A stretch of 64,000 bases of DNA from an uncultured Bacteroidota bacterium (GCA_902784465.1 CACZUZ010000021.1:1-64000); one strand, 5' to 3'; numbered from the stretch's first letter, positions 1-7,533 are shown. Translations and numbers: made by a program. Notes: generated by a model from the sequence alone, not told the origin.

Positions 1-40
1 AATGGTTAATTATTTTTTGAAGTAGACAATATTGTTTTTT

Positions 41-523
41 TCATGTAGAAACAGTTTTCGAGAGTGTACAATTTTGCAATTTTAGGTGTAATTTGATTTC
101 CGTAGCTGTGCGAATCAGTTCGCGCTGGATATGTTTCTCCGTAAGGAAGGCCACGTGGGTCTCTATGTGCGCCGCTGACATAACTCCCGACGCGAGCTGT
201 GAGACATAAAGCGCTCCGCCCGCCTGTTCCAGGCAGCCTTCCCTGCGGAGTTCCTCGATGACAGTAACCATATCCACTTTCCGGGAGTCCTCATACAGAC
301 CGCGTATCGCACCGAACACGAGCCGGTGGGCTTTGTTGTAGAACAGACCGTTTGGTATTTTGTCTATCATCCAGTACAGCGCATTGGGATCCACCATCAA
401 AGCGCCAAGCACGCATTTCTCCAACTCCACGGCGTTCGGCAGCTCTTCACCAATCGCCTCCAACGTCTGCTTCAGTGACAGACAGTCATTCGTTTCCATA
501 TGTTTATCCGCTTCCATGATCAT
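41..523 (-). CDS. Stand-alone DnaB N-terminal domain protein
   Basis: The 160-aa product matches the N-terminal helical domain of replicative DnaB helicase (…ELEKCVLGALMVD…, FYNKAHRLVFGAIRGLYE, then VDMVTVIEELRREG and GGALYVSQLAS) and ends soon after the stretch that normally leads into the linker helix. There is no RecA-like motor domain, so on its own it cannot be a helicase. In DnaB this domain mediates ring assembly and primase contact. It is the last gene of the retron-1 run, 19 bases after the SnoaL-like gene. A matching motor domain without an N-terminal domain is the first gene after the RT, so the two DnaB halves lie at opposite ends of one operon. Three in-frame ATGs near the start leave the first codon open. 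Whether the gene continued beyond position 41 before a rearrangement cannot be judged here. Confidence 0.75.
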   Translation of the reverse strand: MIMEADKHMETNDCLSLKQTLEAIGEELPNAVELEKCVLGALMVDPNALYWMIDKIPNGLFYNKAHRLVFGAIRGLYEDSRKVDMVTVIEELRREGCLEQAGGALYVSQLASGVMSAAHIETHVAFLTEKHIQRELIRTATEIKLHLKLQNCTLSKTVST

Positions 524-542
524 TCCGATTGACTAAAGATTG

Positions 543-890
543 TCATTTCAATCCCACCAAATCAATAGGCCGCATCCACATCCTGGTCAGCATACCTTCC
601 TTTGCCCATATCTGCAGGGCTGCGTCGCGTATCCCGTCCTGGTCAAGGGCAACGACATACTCGTCAATGCCTTCCTGATAGACAGGCATCGCCTTGACTT
701 TGCTTCCTGTTCTTCGAATAGTGCCGAACTTGCCTGTAAGATATTCAACATAATTATCCTTTCCTCTCATAGTTTCGAAGACCCAGAACGACTCATACTC
801 AAAATTTTCTGCCAGATAAGGCTCAATGATTTTTGCATCCATAGCGTTCCACGCATTGGCAACGGTTTCTGCTAATTCTTTTTGTGTCAT
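543..890 (-). CDS. SnoaL/NTF2-like small protein
   Basis: The 115-aa protein has the look of the SnoaL/NTF2-like cone fold: an N-terminal helix (KELAETVANAWNAMDAKIIEPYLAENFEYES), then a strand-rich half with RGKDNYVEYLTGKFGTIRR and WAKEGMLTRMWMRP. Members bind or turn over small molecules, or act as immunity-type accessory proteins; nothing here gives the ligand. It lies 18 bases after the ADP-ribosylglycohydrolase gene and 19 bases before the DnaB-N gene, so it is almost certainly co-transcribed. The fold call rests on overall pattern and length, not on a catalytic motif. Confidence 0.6.
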   Translation of the reverse strand: MTQKELAETVANAWNAMDAKIIEPYLAENFEYESFWVFETMRGKDNYVEYLTGKFGTIRRTGSKVKAMPVYQEGIDEYVVALDQDGIRDAALQIWAKEGMLTRMWMRPIDLVGLK

Positions 891-908
891 ATCAATAGTT
901 CATTTTGT

Positions 909-2315
909 CTATAATCCAAGCATCATCAATGTAAACCCGTCGCGCTCGCCTCCGAAAAAGATGTCCAGTGCTTCCTTGAACACGTCATTCGGACAGACCA
1001 CATCGAACAGCGTCATACAGGAGCGTATCTTCCTTGCGACATCAGGGGACACTATCGCGGTGATTGTCTTGTTGCGGTGCAGCAGCAAAGCCCCGGTAAT
1101 CTCGCGCAGACGCCCGCCCAGCACCTTGTGGGAAAGATACTCCTCAGCCTCCTTTCGGCCATTAATTCCGTAATAGTCGGAGAAGGCGCTGTGGCCGAGT
1201 CCACGCAGCTGGGGGAACACATACCAAATCCATAGACTTTCCATATGGCCTTCCGTTATATCTGACAGTGCGACCTTGTATCCGCTGTGTTTGTCACTTT
1301 GCGCCTGTATGAAACGTTCCAAGTCGTCGGATGACGGCATCGGCTTCTTGTTCCCGCATAACACCTTGTCGATAAAACTGCCGATGGCGGTCGGTTTGCC
1401 CGTCCTCGCATTCCTTGTATCGCCAGTTTCCCTTTCTGACACTTTTGGAATATAGCCTATTTCACGGTAATAGCTTTCCCTGTTCAGCTGTGCGACAATG
1501 CTCTCGAACTCGTAAGGAAGCCGCTTCCACACCTCGTCGACAATACACTTGTGGATGTCCTTATAGTAGGCCTCGGCGATTCCTCCGGCTATACAGCAAA
1601 GCGTGTCGCTGTCGCCACCAAGGGAGACTCCAAGCCTTATGCAGCTCTCGAAATCCGTGCTCTCAAGGAATGCCGTTATCGCCTGCGGCACAGTCCCCTG
1701 GCAGGACACGTCGAAGGAATAGCCGGGTCTAATCTCGTCACAGGTGCGGGAGAGGTCATATCCGAACCTTGTCTCGATGTACCGCTTAATTTCATCCTTT
1801 GATTTCCCGGTTCTTGCCATAAAGATGGCCGCCGAGGTTGCCTGAGCACCCTTTATGCCTTCGGGATGGTTGTGTGTGACGGATGCCTGAATCTCCGCCA
1901 CGCGCTCCGTCTCCTCCAGAGTGTCGAACATCCAACCCACAGCGCTTGTACGCATCGCCGAGCCGTTGCCCCAGCTGTTGTAAGGCTCCCTTACATCGCG
2001 CATGAATGTCTTTGTAGAGCCGTCCTCCATCATAACATCCTCATAGACGGTCTTCGGATTAATCAGCCAGTTGTGGAAGCTGCCGCCATAACCGCCCATC
2101 GGACATGGAAACTTGTTCGCGAACCACACAAAGGTATCTATAAGTTTCTGGGGATTATGATTATTGTCCCTCATCAGCCAGTCTGCCACGGCAAATGTCA
2201 TCACGCTGTCATCGGTGAAGTTGCTCTCACTGTCGAACAACGGAAACTCGGTGGTCTTGATATTGTTAAATTCATAGACACTGCCTACGGTGTCTCCTAT
2301 TATAGCTCCTAACAT
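909..2315 (-). CDS. ADP-ribosylglycohydrolase fused to DUF1810
   Basis: Residues 1 to about 270 are an ADP-ribosylglycohydrolase (DraG/ARH family). All metal-site motifs are present: TDDS (34-37), THNHPEG (around 147-153) and GGDSDT (233-238), the residues that hold the two Mg2+ ions in this family. Such enzymes remove ADP-ribose from proteins, nucleic acids or small molecules. Residues from about 325 to the end match DUF1810 (SDDLERFIQAQ, then WIWYVFPQLRGLGHSA and YLSHKVLGGRLREIT), a domain of unknown role. The fusion suggests both act on the same ADP-ribose-related substrate; that is inference. The gene is fifth after the retron-1 RT, 19 bases from its upstream neighbour. The active-site residues look intact, so it is probably functional. 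Confidence 0.88.
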   Translation of the reverse strand: MLGAIIGDTVGSVYEFNNIKTTEFPLFDSESNFTDDSVMTFAVADWLMRDNNHNPQKLIDTFVWFANKFPCPMGGYGGSFHNWLINPKTVYEDVMMEDGSTKTFMRDVREPYNSWGNGSAMRTSAVGWMFDTLEETERVAEIQASVTHNHPEGIKGAQATSAAIFMARTGKSKDEIKRYIETRFGYDLSRTCDEIRPGYSFDVSCQGTVPQAITAFLESTDFESCIRLGVSLGGDSDTLCCIAGGIAEAYYKDIHKCIVDEVWKRLPYEFESIVAQLNRESYYREIGYIPKVSERETGDTRNARTGKPTAIGSFIDKVLCGNKKPMPSSDDLERFIQAQSDKHSGYKVALSDITEGHMESLWIWYVFPQLRGLGHSAFSDYYGINGRKEAEEYLSHKVLGGRLREITGALLLHRNKTITAIVSPDVARKIRSCMTLFDVVCPNDVFKEALDIFFGGERDGFTLMMLGL

Positions 2316-2334
2316 AATCGTTTATCGTTTTTTT

Positions 2335-2958
2335 TTATTCTGGTTTTACATTTGTTTCCGCCGCCACATGGCGTTCTCCTTCCTCTTTTCCCACGGATGA
2401 CGTTCTGAAACCTATATGGTTTTTCTCATCGGGGTCTTGTTTTCTGCCGTACTCGGCACGGCAATTGTCGAATTCCTTCCGCACCGCCACCTCGTTGTGT
2501 ACAAGCATATCCAAAACCTTGCGTAACCCAAGGTAGAAATCCTTGACTTTATGGACGTCCGTGCCATAGAAACAGGTGCAGTAGTCGTCGAAACTGATAT
2601 TGCCGAGACGAGGATTCCCTGACGATGCCCTTCCCATCAAATCGTCCACGATAAGAGGATGGACCTCGTCCATACCGTCCATAACATAGTCGTCGACAAC
2701 CGTTACCCTCGCATAGGCGCTGCCAAAGTCACTATCAGAGAAGTGAATCCTGAAACGTTCCTGGCGGTAGTTGACTATTATCACACCCTCGTCCATTTCG
2801 CTCTTGTAACCGTCTTTGTTCAAAAGTGTCAGAAGGCGTTCCTTCATTCCGTTGTAGTTGTCTTTACGGACATTCTTGTTCTTTTCGTAAAGTGACTGCC
2901 ACAAGGAATACACCCCTACCAAAAACAAGGCTATAAATAAAGAATATACAATTGTCAT
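2335..2958 (-). CDS. Membrane-anchored hypothetical, YbjN-like body
   Basis: This is a 207-aa protein with one N-terminal membrane segment (residues about 2-20, VYSLFIALFLVGVYSLW). A soluble alpha/beta body follows (MKERLLTLLNKDGYKSEMDEGVIIVNYRQERFRIHF) and then a charged tail. The pattern of a short helix, a strand hairpin and a later VKDFYLGLRKVLDM helix resembles YbjN or type III secretion chaperone-like folds, but I see no definitive motif. A second protein of the same plan (two membrane segments plus a similar body) is encoded at 7580-8197, upstream of retron 1. It lies 33 bases after the zinc-ribbon gene and 19 before the ADP-ribosylglycohydrolase. Function unknown. Confidence 0.65.
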   Translation of the reverse strand: MTIVYSLFIALFLVGVYSLWQSLYEKNKNVRKDNYNGMKERLLTLLNKDGYKSEMDEGVIIVNYRQERFRIHFSDSDFGSAYARVTVVDDYVMDGMDEVHPLIVDDLMGRASSGNPRLGNISFDDYCTCFYGTDVHKVKDFYLGLRKVLDMLVHNEVAVRKEFDNCRAEYGRKQDPDEKNHIGFRTSSVGKEEGERHVAAETNVKPE

Positions 2959-2991
2959 AGTGCTTACTAATTTATTGTTTAGTTTTTCGAT

Positions 2992-3597
2992 TCATTTTAT
3001 TTCAAATGCTATTGTTTTTTTCTCTTCAGCATATTGTTTTATCTTCTCGACAATTTTGGCAAGATATTCTTCTTGCGGATGGCATCTCTCCAGCAGATCC
3101 AATGCATCGTCGAAGTCTCCCGCCTCCCGCAAAAACTCCGCATACACGACATTGTCGACATCATCCCTCGCAAGCAGCTCATCATGTACATCGTCAATAT
3201 AATCCCTTTCCTCAAATGGAGCCTCTTTTATATCTACGCCCTCCCTGTTGTAAAGGTCGTTGTATGCCCACAGAAGGAGCATATTCAAAGTGTTCTTGTT
3301 CTTTTTGGCGAGAGAATCACCGAATTGGATTTTAGCCTCCTTCAGCTCCTGGTACGTAAGCTCGCCTTTTTCAAAACTGTAGTCGGTCCCCTGCCGTTTC
3401 TCCACGTTCTCAGCGAAATAATACTTTCCGCAGGACGGACACTTCTGTATGGGCGAGACCTTGGGAAGCATAGGATAGACGCTTTTCAGGTCAGACCACT
3501 GCCGGCCATGTATCGTATTCCCCGACATCAAAGACAGTACTTCTTTTTCCTTGCCGCAAAACGGGCATTTCAACAATAATGAGTTATCTGGCAACAT
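2992..3597 (-). CDS. Zinc-ribbon protein with C-terminal helical repeats
   Basis: The 201-aa protein starts with CPFCGKE (residues about 11-17) and has a second pair in CPSCGKYYF (about 53-61), a likely treble-clef or zinc-ribbon four-Cys site. The rest is helical: LTYQELKEAKIQFGDSLAKK, a middle LLLWAYNDLYNR segment, and a TPR-like end (VYAEFLREAGDFDDALDLLERC). This is a common Bacteroidetes layout for adaptor proteins with no known enzyme activity. It sits between the J-domain gene (17 bases) and the membrane-anchored 207-aa gene. A J-domain protein beside a Cys-pair protein could suggest a chaperone-like pair, but that is speculation. Confidence 0.65.
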   Translation of the reverse strand: MLPDNSLLLKCPFCGKEKEVLSLMSGNTIHGRQWSDLKSVYPMLPKVSPIQKCPSCGKYYFAENVEKRQGTDYSFEKGELTYQELKEAKIQFGDSLAKKNKNTLNMLLLWAYNDLYNREGVDIKEAPFEERDYIDDVHDELLARDDVDNVVYAEFLREAGDFDDALDLLERCHPQEEYLAKIVEKIKQYAEEKKTIAFEIK

Positions 3598-3614
3598 ATT
3601 ATTGTTTATTTGTT

Positions 3615-4085
3615 TTATAAAATATTATTCAACAATTGGGCAAAGAAGGCTATCGCAGGCGCAATTATCCACCACGGGACATCATTTGTCTTGTCTGAAC
3701 TGAAATGATACCAGTTGTCTGGACTTGAATAGCGGTGCCAGTTCGAGTTGACATAGCTGTCCGCCTCCGTCCTCTCTCTCCAGTTTCGCATCGGATCGAA
3801 ACCGTCCGACTCCGAATGAGCGTCGCAATAATCGTCCCCATCAGAATAAGGATCTTCTGTCGCAGTCGTTGTGGAGAAGTGTTCCTTGTCGTATTGCAGA
3901 CGGAGATATCGGTCGTTCAGCACACGGTAAGCCTCGTTGACCTCCTGCATTATACGGGTCGCGTCGGGGCTCTTGTTCACGTCGGGGTGCAGGGTCTTGC
4001 ATTTCCCCCTGTAGGCCTTCCGTATCTCCTCCGCCGTGGCGTTTTGCCCCACGCCCAATACACTATAGTAGTCCTGCGTTGCCAT
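3615..4085 (-). CDS. J-domain (DnaJ-like) protein with C-terminal membrane segment
   Basis: Residues about 3-70 form a complete J domain (DYYSVLGVGQNATAEEIRKAYR, then LHPDVNKSPDA carrying the HPD tripeptide, then EVNEAYRVLNDRYLRLQYD). The rest is an acidic linker and a hydrophobic tail (WWIIAPAIAFFAQLLNNIL) that should anchor it in the inner membrane. J domains stimulate the ATPase of a DnaK-type Hsp70; the partner is not in the window. The classical DnaJ Gly/Phe and zinc domains are absent. I chose the ATG at 4085 because the J domain begins straight after it; an upstream in-frame ATG would add nine residues overlapping the dnaB-like gene. It lies 10 bases after the dnaB-like stop. Confidence 0.85.
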   Translation of the reverse strand: MATQDYYSVLGVGQNATAEEIRKAYRGKCKTLHPDVNKSPDATRIMQEVNEAYRVLNDRYLRLQYDKEHFSTTTATEDPYSDGDDYCDAHSESDGFDPMRNWRERTEADSYVNSNWHRYSSPDNWYHFSSDKTNDVPWWIIAPAIAFFAQLLNNIL

Positions 4086-4095
4086 CTGTATACAT

Positions 4096-5039
4096 TTAAA
4101 ACATATAATCATTCATCATAGTAGTGACGGTTGTTCCGTCATTGCTGCAGGGAGAGAGCACCGAGACTGGCGGACGGCTGACGAATCCGGCTCTGTTCAC
4201 AAATTTCAGCCTGACTTCTCCAATGTCTCCTCTGCGGTTTCTTGCAACGATAACATCCGCCATCCCCAGGGTGGAGCCTGCATTGTCCTCATATATACAG
4301 TAGTATTCCGGGCGGTAGAGGAACATAACCAGGGACGAGTATTTCTCAATCAGAGCGTTGTCACGCAAATCCGACAGTATCGGCTTTTTGGTTCCGCCCC
4401 TGTTTTCCACGGCGCGTGTCAAATCACAGGTCATAAGCACGGCGACCTTGAGCTTTTCGGCGGTATGAACCAGCTTCTGCATTGCTGCCTCCGATGCGGT
4501 GAGAGTGCTTTCCGGCGCAATCCACCCGAAACTGTCAATGACAATCAGCCTTATGCCGTTCTCGCGTTTCAAGCGTTCCATACGGCTCACTATCTCTTCC
4601 ATATCCATGTCCAGGCCGTGCTCAATCCACACTGGTGCGCTTTTGACGTTTTCAAGGAACTCCGAATTGCCGGTTTCCCGGGCCACGAAACCTATCCTCT
4701 GCAGCATCGCGACCTTGTCTTTCTGCTCGTCTGTGAGCTTTATCGGATCCAGTTCCAGAGACTTTACCGCATCCCATCCCAGCTGGGAGGCTATAAGCCG
4801 TTTTGCGGTATATCTTTCGTCATCCAATAGCGACAGAACCGCCGTCGGTATCTTGTTCATAACGCCGACATTCCGCACCACCGACATGGCAAGGCAGTCT
4901 TGCCCATTGCGGGCCTTCCGGCAATGGTGGTTATCCCACCCACAAGCAGCCCGCCGGTCAGATTGTCAATATCGTCGAAAAAAGTCGGGATTCGGTCCTC
5001 CTTTTCCTGGATATGGTAAAACAGTTTGTTCAGTTTCAT
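4096..5039 (-). pseudogene. DnaB-type RecA motor domain, frameshifted after Walker A
   Basis: Two overlapping frames together encode a DnaB C-terminal motor domain. The first frame (5039 down to 4857, 60 aa) holds FFDDIDNLTGGL and the Walker A motif GRPAMGKTA. The second (ending at 4096) continues with MSVVRNVG, Walker B-like LIVIDSFGW, ILSDLRDNALIEKYSSLVMFLYRPEYY and the arginine-finger/H4-like ARNRRGDIGEVRLKF. One missing base near 4888 would turn the sequence into the usual GKTALAMSVVRNV. As written, neither piece can be an active ATPase. The N-terminal DnaB domain is absent here and is encoded separately at 41-523. It starts 13 bases after the RT stop, so it is co-transcribed with the RT. 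I see no slippery heptamer, so a mutation or an assembly indel is more likely than programmed frameshifting. Confidence 0.85.
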
Positions 5040-5052
5040 TGTATTATATTGT

Positions 5053-6177
5053 TTATGATGTTTGTATTAAACTATCCATAAGTGCGGCGAATCGCCTGTT
5101 CAGTGTCTTGTAGGTTGTGTCCGTCTCTCCCTTCACCATCTTGAGGTACAGCAGTTTGCCAGCGATTACATTTTCGATGTGGTGTATCGGGGGAAGACCA
5201 CTGGAAGGTCGAGTGAATTTCGGAACATAGTGGCGTTCAAAGACCGCCTGTGCCCTGTCATGGCCATCCATCTCCCAGTTGTGGAGCATCGTCCGAAGCT
5301 GCCCCACATACCATCTCGGGACGTTCTCCTTCTCGTTCACCGTAACGCCCGTCACCTCCTGCCGCATACCCATGTGGCACAGCCTCGTCTTGTCGGGGTT
5401 GATGGTGAAGCCCTCCTCCCGCTCGATGATGTTGCGCAACGATTTGATGAAGCGACTATCCTCGCCAAAAACATTCGCCATTCCGCTGAAGGTGATGTCA
5501 TCGGCATAGCGCGAGTACTTCAACCCATAAGCCTTCGCAAGCCTTGTGAGCTTGGTGTCCATCCGCTCGCAGATGATGTTGGTTATCGTGGGCGATGTCG
5601 GCGCGCCCATAGGCAGGACGTTCCGTCCGTCGGGACCACTGTAGCAGCAGATGTCGGTGATGATGCCGGCCACTTTCCCGTCAAGGCAGAACGGCTTCGA
5701 GGTGAGACGGCTGTAAAGTCTTCCGGATGTGATGGTATGGAAGAAGTCCTTCAGGTCTATGTTGTACACCAGCCGCTGACCAAGGTGCATCCTTGCCCCC
5801 GTCACCACCGAGCGGCGAGGCACAAAGCCCATCGCAGCCGGATGAGGCGCGTATACCGTCTGCAACACCATATTCAGCCCCTGCTGTATATACTTCAGAC
5901 TAGGTTCCGGAGCGTCGATGGTGCGGAACTCGCCCTTTTTCTTTTTGGGAATCTTGAACGTGCAATACCTGTCGGGGTTGAGCGATGAATATGCGGCCTT
6001 GTTCAGCTGCGCCATCGACACCGAACAGGCCCGTTCGCCATACAGCCCCTCCAACGCCACATTGACGAGCTTGAGGAGATCCTTCTTGGTGTGCAGGCAT
6101 CCCCACAAGTCACAGATGCGCGTAGTGACGGCTGTGTCAACTGCCTTTTTTGGGGGTAGTATTGCGGTTTTGTTCAT
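5053..6177 (-). CDS. Retron reverse transcriptase 1
   Basis: This is a 374-aa RT of the retron class. In order: RTIDAPEPSLKYIQQGL, RRSVVTGARMHLGQ (residues 122-134, domain X, where most retrons have NAxxH; here the Asn is Gly), DLKDFF (141-146), GAPTSPTITN (191-200), YADD (224-227, catalytic), and QEVTGVTVN (273-281, carrying the retron VTG motif). It should reverse-transcribe the ncRNA encoded just upstream into msDNA. I chose the ATG at 6177; an upstream in-frame ATG at 6318 would place 47 codons inside the ncRNA hairpin and is rejected. The RT is closely related to RT 2 at 16982-18427. Seven genes follow with gaps of about 10-35 bases, an unusually long retron operon. Confidence 0.92.
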   Translation of the reverse strand: MNKTAILPPKKAVDTAVTTRICDLWGCLHTKKDLLKLVNVALEGLYGERACSVSMAQLNKAAYSSLNPDRYCTFKIPKKKKGEFRTIDAPEPSLKYIQQGLNMVLQTVYAPHPAAMGFVPRRSVVTGARMHLGQRLVYNIDLKDFFHTITSGRLYSRLTSKPFCLDGKVAGIITDICCYSGPDGRNVLPMGAPTSPTITNIICERMDTKLTRLAKAYGLKYSRYADDITFSGMANVFGEDSRFIKSLRNIIEREEGFTINPDKTRLCHMGMRQEVTGVTVNEKENVPRWYVGQLRTMLHNWEMDGHDRAQAVFERHYVPKFTRPSSGLPPIHHIENVIAGKLLYLKMVKGETDTTYKTLNRRFAALMDSLIQTS

Positions 6178-6197
6178 TTTACATTGTGTTTTAGAGG

Positions 6198-6497
6198 GTT
6201 CCCGAAACAGATGCCACCCGGTCGTGATTACTTCAGATAAAGCCAGTAGACCCAGGCTTGAGCCGAGTTGTGGAGTGGAGGCCTGAGCGTGAGTGCAACT
6301 CGGCTCAAGCCTGGCCACGTGACCACGGATGCGTCACCCTGACTCGCGGTGTCCCCACGGAGTGACATTGAGATGCGGGCCTTCGCGGACAAATGTCAGC
6401 TGCCCGGAGACTGCCGATTCCGGCAGACGGCGACCGACTGGTAAACAGCCGGAAGGTTTCTAATTCAGACTGATGGGTGGCAAATGTTTCAAAGAAC
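6198..6497 (-). ncRNA. Retron 1 msr-msd non-coding RNA
   Basis: The region just upstream of RT 1 folds as a retron ncRNA. The ends pair imperfectly (a1 6475-6497 with a2 6198-6219: GGGTGGCA and TGTTTC blocks match, plus G-T wobbles). Reading from the 5' end (high coordinate): TCTGAATTAGAA (6458-6470 region); stem-loop 1 at 6434-6452 (7 bp with wobbles, loop of 5); stem-loop 2 at 6411-6426 (CTGCCG/CGGCAG, loop ATTC); stem-loop 3 with arms 6363-6369 and 6391-6397; then the long msd hairpin at 6252-6314. The TCTGAATTAGAA block and stem-loop 1 recur in the same order before RT 2, which supports both calls. Exact ends and the branching G are not determined. Confidence 0.85.
6252..6314 (-). repeat. 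19-bp perfect inverted repeat, msd hairpin of retron 1
   Basis: The arms 6252-6270 and 6296-6314 are exact 19-base complements separated by a 25-base loop. Such a long perfect stem is typical of the msd part that becomes the single-stranded DNA hairpin of msDNA. It lies between the msr stem-loops and the a2 end, as expected for a retron. Confidence 0.85.
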
Positions 6498-6520
6498 TGA
6501 AGGTTTTGGCGGGGGAATGT

Positions 6521-6619
6521 TTAGTCTATGTTCCAGTATGCGTCAGGCTCTCCGTCGAGGACATCGTAGATGTCGTCATCACTCCATCCCTCCACATCGT
6601 GTACATAGATATGATTCAC
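6521..6619 (-). pseudogene. Truncated copy of the small acidic ORF at 7345-7473
   Basis: The last 32 codons (GTG start or remnant) read …YVHDVEGWSDDDIYDVLD… and end …DAYWNID, almost identical to the C-terminal two thirds of the 42-aa ORF at 7345-7473. A stop codon two codons upstream of the GTG removes the N-terminal part. It lies between a weak -7 box (TAACTTTG, 6683-6690) and the 5' end of the retron 1 ncRNA, so it would be in the leader of that transcript. Duplication followed by decay is the simplest reading; a functional short peptide cannot be ruled out because the codons are well conserved. Confidence 0.6.
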
Positions 6620-6906
6620 TTCTCTCTAACTGGCGTGTCTTAAAGACACTTATGTGTTTTTCTTGCGACCTGAAACCGTCTGCAAAGTTAAGGAGTAAAA
6701 ACGCTATCTTTTTCAACAACTGCAGATAGTTATAAACTCTTTGTATATTACTACTAATCAAATACTTAATTTATTGTTATATTTCATTGATTTTCAAAGT
6801 GGAAAGAAAGTCCAGTATTCCAAGCGCCTCAAATTCAGCGGATGTTTTTTTTATCAACAGCGTGGCAGGAGAGCAAGTTTTCAACAGGATGTTCCGACAC
6901 ATCCCG

Positions 6907-7326
6907 TCAGAAGAACGGGAGGTCGTTGTCAAAAGGGAGTGCCTCGTCGGGAGAGAGTTCGGCATTGGTCTGTTCCTGAGGTGCAGAACCGCCTGTCGGA
7001 TTAGCCGCGGCAACATTGGATGCCTGGTTCACCGGCGTAGCTGTTCCCACCACCAGAGGAAAGACATTGGTGCAGCGCAGAGTGGTGTAGTAGCCGCCGT
7101 TCTTGCCCTCGAAACTCACGGCTATGAAATTGACCTTTACAGGCATTCCCGCGCTGAGTCCCGTGAGCAGGGACAGACGCTCGTCCCCGAAGAGTTCAAA
7201 AGCCACAGGTTTGGAGTATTCGCCTTCGCGCATAATGACGAATCCGCCTTTCATTTTCTTGGTGCCGTCGCCGAACGTCACCTCCTCCTGCCGGAGGATT
7301 TTGTACATTGTTCCGATTATTTCCAT
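6907..7326 (-). CDS. DUF3127 / SSB-like OB-fold protein
   Basis: The 139-aa protein has an OB-fold-like N-terminal part typical of DUF3127 (MEIIGTMYKILRQEEVTFGDG, KGGFVIMREGEYSKPVAFELFGDE, then GYYTTLRCTNVFPL). A Gln/Asn/Ala-rich linker follows, and the protein ends in an acidic tip, DNDLPFF, like the DDDIPF tail by which SSB recruits partner proteins. It probably binds single-stranded DNA. That fits its place upstream of a retron, whose product is single-stranded DNA, although such genes are also common on Bacteroidetes mobile elements. It follows the 42-aa acidic ORF by 18 bases and precedes the retron 1 ncRNA by about 400 bases. Confidence 0.8.
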   Translation of the reverse strand: MEIIGTMYKILRQEEVTFGDGTKKMKGGFVIMREGEYSKPVAFELFGDERLSLLTGLSAGMPVKVNFIAVSFEGKNGGYYTTLRCTNVFPLVVGTATPVNQASNVAAANPTGGSAPQEQTNAELSPDEALPFDNDLPFF

Positions 7327-7344
7327 ATTAACAAAAGCTTCCGG

Positions 7345-7473
7345 TTAGTCAATATTCCAATAAGCATCCGGTTCGCCATCGAGGACATCGTAGATGTCAT
7401 CGTCACTCCAACCTTCCTCATCGTGAACATAGGTTCCTTCAAAATCCGATTCTGTGTATTCGTCTTCGTACAT
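7345..7473 (-). CDS. 42-aa highly acidic small protein
   Basis: A short ORF encodes a 42-residue, strongly acidic peptide (MYEDEYTESDFEG…, WSDDDIYDVLDGEPDAYW, ending NID). It has about 17 Asp/Glu and only one or two basic residues. A near-identical C-terminal part is repeated at 6521-6619, and the conservation at peptide level argues that the frame is real. It starts about 60 bases downstream of the -7 box of the operator-promoter module at 7534-7568 and is followed by the DUF3127 gene after 18 bases. I do not recognise the family. The acidity would suit a DNA mimic or inhibitor, but there is no direct evidence. Confidence 0.65.
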   Translation of the reverse strand: MYEDEYTESDFEGTYVHDEEGWSDDDIYDVLDGEPDAYWNID

Positions 7474-7533
7474 TTCTTTATCCCTGATACGTGTCGGGCG
7501 CAACTGTTAGGTTAAACAATCTTTTCTCGACTG

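Noticed and set aside
4857..4890. Programmed ribosomal frameshift in the dnaB-like gene
   Set aside because: There is no slippery heptamer or stimulatory structure at the junction. A one-base loss explains it more simply.
6178..6318. In-frame extension of RT 1 to an upstream ATG (47 more codons)
   Set aside because: It would place coding sequence through one arm of the 19-bp msd hairpin and the a2 end. The codons look random and the RT family start fits 6177.
5053..6497. Diversity-generating retroelement or group II intron
   Set aside because: The RT has the retron VTG motif and no maturase or endonuclease domain. I see no template/variable repeat pair, and the upstream RNA has retron-type complementary ends.
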